Shown here one piece after another: positions 24,787-33,368 of a stretch of DNA of 42,484 bases (position 1 is its first letter; every line of letters begins with the position of its first letter). This stretch comes from CAZPHI01 sp964586425. Its GTDB lineage: Bacteria; Bacillota; Clostridia; Lachnospirales; Lachnospiraceae. The position numbers and the translations under genes were made by a program. The stretch is from assembly GCA_964586425.1 (NCBI GenBank), contig CAZPHI010000016.1, positions 1-42,484 of the forward strand, written 5' to 3'. Below the pieces are notes generated by a model, which had not been told where the DNA came from, made no database searches, and saw nothing but the letters and a program-made list of their open reading frames with translations.

Positions 24787-27179
24787 ACCTTTCAAGTGTA
24801 TTGTATAGAAGCCTAGCATCTATTGGTTTTGCAAGATGCTCATTCATTCCTGCTTCTAATGATTTTACCTTATCGTCATCAAAAGCATTAGCAGTCATTG
24901 CGATAATTGGAATTACCTTTGAATCCTTCCTGTTCATCTTCCTTATGGCCTTTGTAGCCTCAAGTCCGTCCATAACAGGCATTCTTATATCCATAAGAAT
25001 AATATCATAATAATTTTCTTCTGATTTAGCGAATTTTTCCAGACCTATCCTGCCATTCTCTGCTGTCTCAACAATTACTCCTGCTTTTTCAAGAAGCTTC
25101 ACTGCTATCATTGTATTAAGAGGATGATCTTCACATAATAATACTCTTTTATCTCTAAGAATTGGCAGCTCCTTGTCTGTATCAGTAATTGCTAATTCAT
25201 TGTCTGAATTTGCCGCTTTAGCATCACATACCTCTGCATTAAGCTTTATTGTAAATGTTGTGCCCCTTCCGACCTCGCTATCACATTCAATGGTTCCTTT
25301 CATCAGCTCGACAAGTTTTTTTACAATTGACAAACCAAGTCCAGTACCAGTTTCAGTATCAACATCACTATGCTCACCCTGTTCGAATGGTTCATACATC
25401 TTTGCCTGGAATTCTTTAGTCATTCCACATCCGCTATCCTTAACGATGAATGTCATATCAACCTTACCATCAACGACCTCATCTTCCTTAATAATAAATT
25501 GTACTGTTCCACCTTTGTATGAGAATTTAATGGCATTATTAATTAGTCCAAGAAGATACTTTCCTGATTCATTAATCTTCTTATGATAATCCTTTGTTTC
25601 ATCTAAGGACTGACTATTAATCCCCAGATAAGACATTCCAATAATCGCGTTCATTGGAGTTCTTAGATCATGACTCATTCTTGACAGGAAATTACTTTTA
25701 GCCATATTGGCCATTCTTTGTTCTCTACTCTTTTTTTCTATTTCACGAATATATCTAGTTCGAGATTTTGTATATAGAATAATTGCAACTATGGCAATTA
25801 TTACAACCGCACAAGCATAATTGATTTCTACCCTATAGATATACAGCTTATCTAATACCGTAAGATCTGACATTGAAAAGCTAGTATCATTCTTAATTAT
25901 ATCCTTCTGTTCTTCTTCAGTAATTCTGCTTATGCCTTTATTAAGTATCGAATATAATAGCTGCTCACTTGCATTACCACATATTGAATATTCAATAGGA
26001 ATACTTCTGTATCTCAATATACTGAGATTATCATATCTTGGATTATCCAATAACCAGTTAATTACATATGATGAATTGATAAATGCTTCTATTTCACCTC
26101 TCTGTAATGCCTTCAATGCATCTGCATTACTATCATACAACACAATATTATAATTTTCCTTTTTTTCAACTAATCTTCTAATTCCCTCAGTCGATGTAAG
26201 AATTCCTACTGTTGCATTATCTGACAACTGTTCAGAACCAGACTTTACGCTCATTACTATCTCTGAATCCAAGAGACTATGTGTAACAAAGTAATCATCA
26301 TCATCAAACTCTTTGGTTACCGGCATAACTAGATCAGCTTCTGATAACATATCCCTTGGATTATCTGTTGTTATTGCTACATATTCAAACTTAATTCCAA
26401 TATTAGTAGATAGCTTTTCTGCCAAATCAATTGCAATACCTTTAAATCTTGCTTCCTTTTCATCATAATAACAGACTGGCTCCCTATTAGTATATACTGC
26501 TACTTTAAGAGTTTCTGAATTATTAATGTAATTAATCTCATCCTTTGTATATGGCTCAACTGTACGCTCTGGATAATATTTTTCGTATAATTTAGTAGAA
26601 AATGATGGATTCTCCAATTCCAATTCACGCATTGCATTGTTAATTATTGTATAATATGGTGAATCCTTTACTGTAGTTATATAGTTTTTTGTAACTGCAA
26701 ATTTATCCAGAATTTTCATATCATCTGTCAAATCCATTACATTACTGATAACTGCATCCACCATTCCAGCATCGAGTGCTGCTCTTTAATGTCATTATCG
26801 CATGATATGTTGGAAGAATTGCATTAGTTGTATAGTTATACATTACGGATGGTGTAAGAGGTTCTGATACAGGCAGCCTTACATCAACCTCTCCCGCCCG
26901 TAGCATTGGTCCAATCTTTTCCCAACTGTCTACTGGAACGTATTCCCATTCAATATTCGCATAGTTTTTCAATTCATTAAGATAATCAACTCCGTAACCA
27001 CATTCATTACCATCAGAATCATATTCAAAGAATCCGTCCAAAGGATAGAATGCAACCTTAATCGTAACCGGTTTACCATCTCTTTGCAATGATATAGCTG
27101 CACAAACAGGCATACCTGCAGATAATATAATTATTAATGCTAATATAACTGCTATATAATTACGTCTTTTATTTTGCAT
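24770..27179 (-). pseudogene. Hybrid sensor histidine kinase with two SBP-like sensor domains, broken by deletions
   Basis: A signal/anchor (NYIAVILALIIILSAG) leads into one bacterial SBP-3-type sensor (VTIKVAFYPLDGFFEYD, VRLPVSEPLTPSVMYNYTTN). That frame runs out after IMTLK at about 26785; the next frame picks up at AALDAGMVDAVISNVMD, with some 40-60 residues of the usual domain missing. A second SBP-like domain, one membrane segment (YACAVVIIAIVAIILY), an H-box (MSHDLRTPMNAIIGMS), an ATPase (KDSGCGM, GTGLGLSIVKKL) and a receiver (LLCEDHPLN, IILMDIRMP) follow. Between the DHp helix (SGKYLLGLIN) and the N-box (NAIKFSYKGG) at about 25541, the normal 65-75 residues are absent in frame. Two separate deletions in one gene make it very unlikely to signal. 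Confidence 0.85.
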
Positions 27180-27205
27180 TCTTTTATCCTTTCGACAATT
27201 ATCTT

Positions 27206-27931
27206 CTATCCTCTATAATCAAATTGATGCCCTACTATCTTTTCTTCATTGGTTTCTATATTATTACTTCTGTCTTCAAGATTATAATCTTCAATCTTCT
27301 TCATTAATTCTTCAATTGATGATGCACTAATTGTTATAGTCTGCTTATTTTCTTCCTGCTCTTGCGCTTCCTTAGTTTTCTTAGCTTCTTTAGCTTCTTT
27401 AGTTTCCTTAGTTTTCTTAGCTTCCTTATTCTCGGCCTGTTTTTTTTCTATTCTTGTCTTTTGTGCTGCTGTACTTTTCTTTAATACAGCAAAATAACTT
27501 AATGTACCACCGTCATTAACCTGTATTCCATAACCTTTTACCTGTGCACCTGATGTCTGAATAGACTGCTTCATCTGAGATAATCCAGATGTAGCATTGC
27601 TGATTATACCTTCATACTGTTTCCTATAATTCGCATCCGAAGCCATCTTCTCAATTTTTTCTTCATCAATAAGTACTACCATTTTCATTGGATTAGCATA
27701 ATTAGCAGCCTGTGTTTTTGCCTGATCCTTCATGTCTTTGTCAACTAATACAAAATCCATGTTGTTGTATTTCTTCTTTAGTTCATCATAATACTTTTGT
27801 GCTTTTTCGCTGAGTTTTGGCTCACCAACTGTTTTGCCATAATCTGCCTTTTTACTTATTGCTTGTGTATTGTTCGTATATGACGAATACACCTTTTCAC
27901 TACCTTCTACATTTGTTTGATTCACGTTCAT
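27206..27931 (-). CDS. DUF6033 family protein, probably in the flagellar regulon
   Basis: 241 residues. The start is at 27931, with GGAGG 9 bases upstream; a start 10 codons earlier would lie on that site. It has no signal peptide. Features: a Ser/Thr/Asn-rich N-terminus (VNQTNVEGSEKVYSSYTNN), LSEKAQKYYDELKKKYNNM, FVLVDKDMKDQAKTQA, MKMVVLIDEEKIEKMASD, LSYFAVLKKSTAAQK, then a Lys/Glu-rich repeat region (about 170-200) and a short helical end. I place it in DUF6033, whose function is unknown. A near-perfect sigma-28 promoter 58 bases upstream suggests a motility- or chemotaxis-linked role. It precedes the broken sensor kinase by 26 bases and probably shares its transcript. Confidence 0.72.
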   Translation of the reverse strand: MNVNQTNVEGSEKVYSSYTNNTQAISKKADYGKTVGEPKLSEKAQKYYDELKKKYNNMDFVLVDKDMKDQAKTQAANYANPMKMVVLIDEEKIEKMASDANYRKQYEGIISNATSGLSQMKQSIQTSGAQVKGYGIQVNDGGTLSYFAVLKKSTAAQKTRIEKKQAENKEAKKTKETKEAKEAKKTKEAQEQEENKQTITISASSIEELMKKIEDYNLEDRSNNIETNEEKIVGHQFDYRG

Positions 27932-27988
27932 ACCTTTTACCTCCATGTTTTTAATAAGCAAATCCTTTTGCTCTTATTTATATAATTC

Positions 27989-28015
27989 TTATCGACATTA
28001 TACGCGAATACTTTA
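27989..28015 (-). promoter_or_regulatory. Sigma-28 (SigD/FliA) promoter of the DUF6033 gene
   Basis: On the minus strand TAAA (28015-28012), exactly 15 bases, then GTCGATAA (27996-27989), one mismatch from GCCGATAA. The spacer also holds a TATAAT, so a sigma-A start cannot be ruled out, but its -35 is poor. Confidence 0.72.
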
Positions 28016-28032
28016 CAGATATTATTGCAGTT

Positions 28033-28890
28033 CTAATGTTCCTCCAGATAAGCTACCGCCGAAAGTGCCGCAACATTACCATCACCAGCTGCTTTTATAT
28101 ATTGATATGGTTTTCCTGCCACATCTCCAGCCACAAAGCACCCTGGCATATTAGTTCGCATTAAGCGGTCTGCCACTATCTGTCCATTGCTAGTTTCAAG
28201 TCCTGGAAGTAATCGTTCTGCAGCCACACTTTCCCTAAGAATGAATACACCATCTACATCTATTGACTGATTCTTCAATTCCAGACTTTTAACTGATTCA
28301 TCACCATGAATTCCAACAACCTGGTCTCTTATTACCTCTATTGTATCACTAATTTCTACATCCTGCTTATACATTGGAATGTAATATACCTTTGCAGCTA
28401 CTTGAGCAAGGAACTCCGCTTCTTTTTCATCTCTCTTATTATATCCTATAACTGCTGCGGTCTTTCCCTTATAGAAGAATGCATCACAAGTTGCGCAATA
28501 GCTTACGCCCTTTCCCAAATAATCCTTTTCTCCAGATATAGGCTTACCAAAGCTAACTCCTGTTGCTATAATTACTGTCTTTGCCTCATACATACCTTCG
28601 TTAGTAAGCAACGAATAATAATCTCCCGCCGGATACACATTCGTAACCTTCTCATCTGTTATCTTTATATCCATAGCTTTGATATGTTCTTTATACAATT
28701 TGGCAATCTCAACACCTGATTTTGCATATAATCCCAAATAATTATTTACCTGATGTGCCTTGATAAGTTTCTCACTCAGTTCTTCTCTTCCAAACAGAAT
28801 AAAATTCTTATTTCTTGCCTTTGCGTTGATTGCAGCCGATAATCCAGCTGGCCCACTTCCAATTATTGCTATATCATATCTTTCACCCAT
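28033..28890 (-). CDS. Thioredoxin-reductase-like FAD/NAD(P)H oxidoreductase
   Basis: 285 residues from the ATG at 28890, with AGGGATT about 9 bases upstream; a TTG two codons earlier overlaps the previous stop. FAD site: YDIAIIGSGPAGLSAAINA. The redox-active pair is in SYCATCDAFFYKGK (CATC). The NAD(P)H region begins TAAVIGYNKRDEKEAEFLA, where the usual G-x-G-x-x-A is altered to GYNKRD. The second FAD motif is MPGCFVAGDVAG. It would reduce thioredoxin or a related disulfide carrier. The altered NADPH loop and length below 300 suggest a paralogue or ferredoxin-dependent type rather than the main TrxB. It starts 2 bases after the EamA gene stop, so the two are coupled. Confidence 0.85.
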   Translation of the reverse strand: MGERYDIAIIGSGPAGLSAAINAKARNKNFILFGREELSEKLIKAHQVNNYLGLYAKSGVEIAKLYKEHIKAMDIKITDEKVTNVYPAGDYYSLLTNEGMYEAKTVIIATGVSFGKPISGEKDYLGKGVSYCATCDAFFYKGKTAAVIGYNKRDEKEAEFLAQVAAKVYYIPMYKQDVEISDTIEVIRDQVVGIHGDESVKSLELKNQSIDVDGVFILRESVAAERLLPGLETSNGQIVADRLMRTNMPGCFVAGDVAGKPYQYIKAAGDGNVAALSAVAYLEEH

Positions 28891-28892
28891 AT

Positions 28893-29831
28893 TCAACTAA
28901 TCCCTTCCATTGTTTTTTCTACCCCTGTAACCTCTGTTTTACCAAATTTTAATTGTGCAATTATAATTGCAGCAAATATTAATATACATCCAGTAAGTTC
29001 CCTCACTGTTAATGTTTCACCCAAGATCACCCATCCAGCTAACACTGAGAATACTGATTCAAGACTGAATATCAATGACGCTATGGTAGGTGAAACTTTA
29101 GTTTGTCCAACAACCTGAAGTGTATACGCAATACCGCAAGAGAATATTCCTGCATACAGAATTGCTATCCAGCTTTTTGCAGATGTAAACTGCATCGCCC
29201 ACATCTGGATATCAGCAAATGTCCCATTCATATCTACAAAGAACATTGGAATTGAAGATAATAGTCCACACACTAAGAATTCCACGAAAGATAGCCTGAC
29301 AGTATCTAACATGGACGCATATTTATCGACTAACAATATCTGTATTGCGAACATTAATGCGCATAATAATAGTAATATATCAGGAAGTCCTAATGTAAAA
29401 GTATCTTTGATGCACAAAAGATATAGACCTGCGGCCGATAAAGCCACACCTACCCACACATTAAGCTTGCATTTTTTCTTCAAAAATATACCCAAAATCG
29501 GAACAATTATTATATAGCAGGCAGTTAAAAATCCTGCTTTACCCGCTGATGTTCCAAAAGTAATTCCCAATTGCTGCAGATTACTTGCTATTGCAAGAAA
29601 TATACCGCATAGCACTCCACCCTTCCAAAGAAGCTTTCTATCTTTTGAATCAACTGGTTTCTTGCCTGATAATCCCATTCGGTCTAACAACATAATCACA
29701 GGAATCAAAACTGCTGCACCTAGCAAAAATCTTACACAGTTAAAGGAATATGCTCCCATTACTTCACTTCCCTGACTTTGTGCTACGAATGCTACTCCCC
29801 AGATTAATGCGGTTAACACTAATAATATCAT
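28893..29831 (-). CDS. EamA/DMT-superfamily metabolite exporter
   Basis: 312 residues with ten hydrophobic segments in two EamA repeats. The first begins ALIWGVAFVAQSQGSEVMGAY with FNCVRFLLGAAVLIP; the second has SFVEFLVCGLLSSIPMFFV and VSPTIASLIFSLESVFSVLAG (the typical 'SLE-x-V-F' motif), then WVILGETLTVRELTGCILI. It lies in the cytoplasmic membrane and moves a small metabolite or drug, of unknown identity. TTGGAGG precedes the ATG by about 9 bases. It is followed directly by the thioredoxin-reductase-like gene and preceded by a small gene (29838-30296) with a 6-base gap, so a three-gene unit is likely. Confidence 0.9.
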   Translation of the reverse strand: MILLVLTALIWGVAFVAQSQGSEVMGAYSFNCVRFLLGAAVLIPVIMLLDRMGLSGKKPVDSKDRKLLWKGGVLCGIFLAIASNLQQLGITFGTSAGKAGFLTACYIIIVPILGIFLKKKCKLNVWVGVALSAAGLYLLCIKDTFTLGLPDILLLLCALMFAIQILLVDKYASMLDTVRLSFVEFLVCGLLSSIPMFFVDMNGTFADIQMWAMQFTSAKSWIAILYAGIFSCGIAYTLQVVGQTKVSPTIASLIFSLESVFSVLAGWVILGETLTVRELTGCILIFAAIIIAQLKFGKTEVTGVEKTMEGIS

Positions 29832-29837
29832 AAAGAC

Positions 29838-30296
29838 TTAATCCTCCAAAAATTTTCCTTTTGTAATTGCTTCAATATTCTTCATAAAATCTCTAGCATA
29901 ATCAGAATTATCAGTATCAATTGTCGCTGCAGCAATAATACTCTCTTCTGTAAGCTTGTACATATTCCTTGTATTCTCATCTATCTCATCAATATTAATA
30001 ATTTCCATATCAATAACAGTATTATTATTACCAATTAGTTCAAGAACTCCCGCCATCTCCCAGAATTCAACATCACAATCAAGTTGCTCTTCGCATATCT
30101 CTTTGACGTTCTTTAATACACTAGTCTCTGTATTAATATATATCCATTCTTTTTTCATACTTTTGATTAATGGTTTGGCTGTTGTCTGCTGTTTTCTATT
30201 TTGTTTATATGCAGGTTTACCACTCTTTTTCTTAATAGGATTACCATTATTATCTATTTTCTTAATTCCTGATAAATCTATCTTCTTTTTTGCCAT
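29838..30296 (-). CDS. Uncharacterised protein with lysine-rich N-terminus
   Basis: 152 residues from the ATG at 30296, which follows AAAGGAG by 8 bases. The first 45 residues are rich in Lys and Gln (MAKKKIDLSGIKKIDNNGN, KPAYKQNRKQQTTAK) and look disordered. A compact C-terminal domain of about 100 residues starts at KKEWIYINTETSVLKNVKEI. It contains CDVEFWEMAGVLELIG, a central acidic strand and a final helix ending in a Lys-rich tail. There is no signal, membrane segment or catalytic motif. I have a sense of similar proteins in related Lachnospiraceae but no function. It is the first gene of the unit with the EamA exporter; a TATAAT box at about 30329-30334 (minus strand) may be its promoter. 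Confidence 0.7.
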   Translation of the reverse strand: MAKKKIDLSGIKKIDNNGNPIKKKSGKPAYKQNRKQQTTAKPLIKSMKKEWIYINTETSVLKNVKEICEEQLDCDVEFWEMAGVLELIGNNNTVIDMEIINIDEIDENTRNMYKLTEESIIAAATIDTDNSDYARDFMKNIEAITKGKFLED

Positions 30297-30460
30297 CAAA
30301 TTGCTCCTTTATTTGCTTAATATCTAGATTATACCACATAATTCCAACTTATAAAAGAAAAGTATACAGCAGTTATATATTGAAAAAAAGGGGATTTTGT
30401 GTTAAATTAAAATTTATGTTATTTAAAAAAATTAATATAAAACAAAGAAAGAGGTAACTT

Positions 30461-31879
30461 ATGAATGTATTTGATTACATTAGTGATTTTCTTGACTGGT
30501 TCGATGGAATCGTCTGGGGACTTCCACTAATTATATTCATTTTGGTAACGGGTATATATCTTACTGTCCGACTTGGTTTCCTTCAGATAAGACATCTACC
30601 TAAAGCACTTCGTTTTATGGTTCGTAACGAAGATGAAGGACATGGTGAAGTATCAAGCTTTGGTGCACTTTGTACTGCAATGTCGGCAACAATTGGTACT
30701 GGTAACATCGTAGGTGTTGCAACTGCACTTTGCCAGGGTGGTCCCGGTGCATTATTCTGGATGTGGATTGCAGCATTCTTTGGAATGGCAACCAAATATG
30801 CCGAAGGTCTTTTAGCTGTTAAGTATCGTACTGTTGACAAAGATAGTCATGTACTTGGTGGACCTTTCTACTATATTGAGCACGGAATGGGTAAAAATTG
30901 GCGCTGGTTAGCATGTATATTCGCATTCTTTGGTGCTTGTGTTGGTCTTATGGGTATTGGAACATTCACACAGGTCAATGGTATCACAAGCGCAGTTAAG
31001 AATTTCTTTGATCCTAATTTAACTAATACTGTTAATGTATTTGGTGTACAGATATCAATCTATGTCATTATTGCTGGTGTAATCGTTACAATCTGTACAG
31101 CTCTTGTACTTGTTGGTGGATTAAAAAGAATTGCTAACGTAACACAGGTTATTGTTCCATTTATGGCTATTGTATATGTATTATTCGGAGTATTCTTCCT
31201 TATCTGTAATTACACTAAGATTCCTACTGCTTTCGTTGAAATCTTTAGGAGTGCATTTGGTATGGATGCTGTTGCCGGAGGAATTATGGGTGCCATGATA
31301 GTTGCAATGCAGAAAGGTATTGCAAGAGGTATCTTCTCTAATGAAGCCGGTTTAGGTTCTGCTCCTATCGCAGCAGCTGCTGCACAGACTAAAGAACCAG
31401 TAAGACAGGGTCTCGTATCTATGACAGGAACATTCATTGATACTATTGTAATGTGTACAATGACAGGACTTTGTATCGTAATTGCAGGTTCGTGGAACAC
31501 AGGACTTGAAGGTGTTGCTGTAACTACAGATGCATTCCAGTCAGGGCTTCCTCTTCCTGGAGAAGCAGTAGCATTTATCCTGATGATGTGTCTCGTGTTC
31601 TTTGCATTCACAACAATTCTTGGTTGGAACTATTATGGTGAAAGATGTCTCGAATATCTTGCACATGGTGATCACAAGGCTGTTCTTGTATATAGATTCT
31701 TATATATTCTGGCTGTTTTCATTGGTCCTTATATGACAGTTTCTGCAGTATGGACAATAGCAGATATATTTAATGGACTCATGGCAATCCCTAATCTTAT
31801 TGCTCTGCTGTTCCTTAGCAATGTAGTAGTTCGTGAAACGAAAGATTTTTTGAAGAGACATAGTGAAGAAAAGATGTAA
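30461..31879 (+). CDS. Alanine/glycine:cation symporter (AGCS family)
   Basis: 472 residues with about eleven membrane segments. Family signatures: VWGLPLIIFILVTGIYLTVR, LGFLQIRHLPKALR, SSFGALCTAMSATIGTGNIV (substrate and sodium site), PGALFWMWIAAFFGMATKYAEGLLAVKYR, GIARGIFSNEAGLGSAPIAA and FTTILGWNYYGERC. It imports alanine or glycine with sodium. A GAAAGAGG site lies 7 bases before the ATG. It is the first plus-strand gene in the window and stands alone in the divergent gap from the minus-strand block. No clear terminator follows it. D- and L-alanine are germinants for many spore formers, and spore genes lie directly downstream, but a link is only suggestive. Confidence 0.93.
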   Translation: MNVFDYISDFLDWFDGIVWGLPLIIFILVTGIYLTVRLGFLQIRHLPKALRFMVRNEDEGHGEVSSFGALCTAMSATIGTGNIVGVATALCQGGPGALFWMWIAAFFGMATKYAEGLLAVKYRTVDKDSHVLGGPFYYIEHGMGKNWRWLACIFAFFGACVGLMGIGTFTQVNGITSAVKNFFDPNLTNTVNVFGVQISIYVIIAGVIVTICTALVLVGGLKRIANVTQVIVPFMAIVYVLFGVFFLICNYTKIPTAFVEIFRSAFGMDAVAGGIMGAMIVAMQKGIARGIFSNEAGLGSAPIAAAAAQTKEPVRQGLVSMTGTFIDTIVMCTMTGLCIVIAGSWNTGLEGVAVTTDAFQSGLPLPGEAVAFILMMCLVFFAFTTILGWNYYGERCLEYLAHGDHKAVLVYRFLYILAVFIGPYMTVSAVWTIADIFNGLMAIPNLIALLFLSNVVVRETKDFLKRHSEEKM

Positions 31880-31887
31880 TAACCATC

Positions 31888-31915
31888 ACATATTATTTCA
31901 ATCTCTCATATATTA
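31888..31915 (+). promoter_or_regulatory. Sigma-K-like mother-cell promoter of dpaA
   Basis: AC (31888), 17 bases, then CATATATTA (31907-31915), which fits the sigma-K pattern AC-N16/17-CATANNNTA. It lies 33 bases before the dpaA ATG. dpaAB is mother-cell, sigma-K controlled in well-studied spore formers. Confidence 0.55.
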
Positions 31916-31948
31916 ATGAATAATCAGATATTTGAAATGAGTGATTGA

Positions 31949-32776
31949 ATGAGTATCAATTCAAATAAAGATATATGCATAATCGTCCTGTCGGGTGATA
32001 ATCGTCAGGAATATCTCTATACAATTCTAAAGGAACATTATTCATATGTTCTTAATCAGGTGGAAACCGAGTCTAACAGCGAGAATGTTACCCGGCTTCC
32101 TACTATTGTAGCTGGTCCGATACCATTTGGTGACTGTGCTGGCAGCGAAATCGTTAAACTTTCCTCAATTTACAATATTAAAGCTGTTTTTGGTGGTTTA
32201 ATACCTGACAGCATAATCTCATACTTGGAATTCAACAACATTGAAGTATGTGACTATCTAAAAGATGAAAAACTTGTCTCCTACAATGCTATCTCTACTG
32301 CTGAAGGAGCTATTGCAAAAGCAATTTCAGAACATCCAGTCAATATCAGTGATAATTCAGCAATCGTCATTGGTTATGGCAGATGTGGACGAATAATTGC
32401 AAAATACCTTAAAGCTATCGGCTGTAAAGTAACTGTATGTGTACGCAGCCAGAATAGTTTCATTAATTCTATGAATGACGGATTTGCAACAATCTATTAC
32501 TATACCCTGAAAGCTGTAATAAGTCAGTATGATTTTATATTCAATACAGCTCCAACTCTCGTTATCAACGAAGATATGCTATTCACATTAAACTGCAACA
32601 ATCTAATTATTGATATTGCCTCAAAACCTGGTGGAATTGATTATAATGCAGCTCGAAGTCTTGGGATAAAAGCAATTCACCTTCTTTCAATCCCTGGAAT
32701 ATATTCACCAAAATCCTCAGCACAGGCCTTATCAGAATGTATCAATGAATATATAGGGAGGGCGCCATGGAATTAA
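31949..32776 (+). CDS. dpaA: Dipicolinate synthase subunit A
   Basis: 275 residues. It makes dipicolinic acid, the calcium-chelating spore core compound, from the dihydrodipicolinate branch of lysine synthesis, together with DpaB in the mother cell. The N-terminal domain has VLSGDNRQEYLYTIL. A Rossmann NAD(P) domain has AIVIGYGRCGRIIAKYLKA (G142-x-G144-x-x-G147) and CKVTVCVRSQ. Typical C-terminal motifs are IIDIASKPGGIDYNAARSLG and SIPGIYSPKSSAQALSECI. It overlaps dpaB by 10 bases. The ribosome site is weak (GAGTGATTG). A sigma-K-like promoter is just upstream. Confidence 0.95.
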   Translation: MSINSNKDICIIVLSGDNRQEYLYTILKEHYSYVLNQVETESNSENVTRLPTIVAGPIPFGDCAGSEIVKLSSIYNIKAVFGGLIPDSIISYLEFNNIEVCDYLKDEKLVSYNAISTAEGAIAKAISEHPVNISDNSAIVIGYGRCGRIIAKYLKAIGCKVTVCVRSQNSFINSMNDGFATIYYYTLKAVISQYDFIFNTAPTLVINEDMLFTLNCNNLIIDIASKPGGIDYNAARSLGIKAIHLLSIPGIYSPKSSAQALSECINEYIGRAPWN

Positions 32777-33363
32777 AAAATCTTAACGTAGGAGTTGCCA
32801 TGACTGGCTCATTTTTTACATTTGCCAAAGCATTTTCCGTAATTGAAGAACTAGTGCTTAATGAATGTAATGTTACTACTATCTTTTCACTATCTGCAGC
32901 AAGAATCAACTGTCGCTTTGGTAAATCTGAAGATTTTCTCAAAAGGGCCGAAGCCATGACAGGTAAAAAGCCTATTCTTACAATTGAGGACGCCGAACAA
33001 ATCGGTCCTAAGAAGATGTTTGATATACTCGTTATTCTTCCATGCACCGGCAATACGCTTGCAAAGCTTGCCACAGGAATAACCGACACCCCTTCACTTA
33101 TGGCTGCGAAAGCACACCTTCGCAACGAACGACCACTTTTGATATCTCTATCAACTAATGATGCTCTTTCCAACAATCTTAAGAATATAGGTCATCTGAT
33201 GAATACCAAGAATATATTCTTTGTTCCATTTGGTCAGGATAATCACAAGGATAAACCTTCCTCAATGACAGCTCATACACAATTCTTAATTCCTGCAATG
33301 ATGAAGGCTCTAGATTATAAGCAATACCAGCCAGTATTAATCAGTCCACAGCGAAAGGGGTAG
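32767..33363 (+). CDS. dpaB: Dipicolinate synthase subunit B (flavoprotein-like)
   Basis: 198 residues, full length for SpoVFB. It has a flavoprotein/decarboxylase-like fold: NVGVAMTGSFFTFAKAFSVI at the N-terminus, TIEDAEQIGPKKMFDILVIL, PCTGNTLAKLATGITDTP and FVPFGQDNHKDKPSSMTA. With DpaA it forms dipicolinate synthase in the mother cell. A GGGAGG ribosome site lies inside the end of dpaA, so translation is coupled. asnB follows after 5 bases. All conserved segments known to me are present, so the organism should be able to make dipicolinate and heat-resistant spores. Confidence 0.95.
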   Translation: MELKNLNVGVAMTGSFFTFAKAFSVIEELVLNECNVTTIFSLSAARINCRFGKSEDFLKRAEAMTGKKPILTIEDAEQIGPKKMFDILVILPCTGNTLAKLATGITDTPSLMAAKAHLRNERPLLISLSTNDALSNNLKNIGHLMNTKNIFFVPFGQDNHKDKPSSMTAHTQFLIPAMMKALDYKQYQPVLISPQRKG

Positions 33364-33368
33364 TCATT

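Noticed and set aside
27340..27450. Lys/Glu-rich repeat in the DUF6033 gene as a functional DNA repeat
   Set aside because: The DNA repeats (TTAGCTTC-type units) simply encode a charged low-complexity linker; unit order is irregular.
31210..31611. Long antisense frame inside the alanine symporter gene
   Set aside because: It is a codon-bias shadow of a membrane protein gene; no ribosome site and no recognisable domain.
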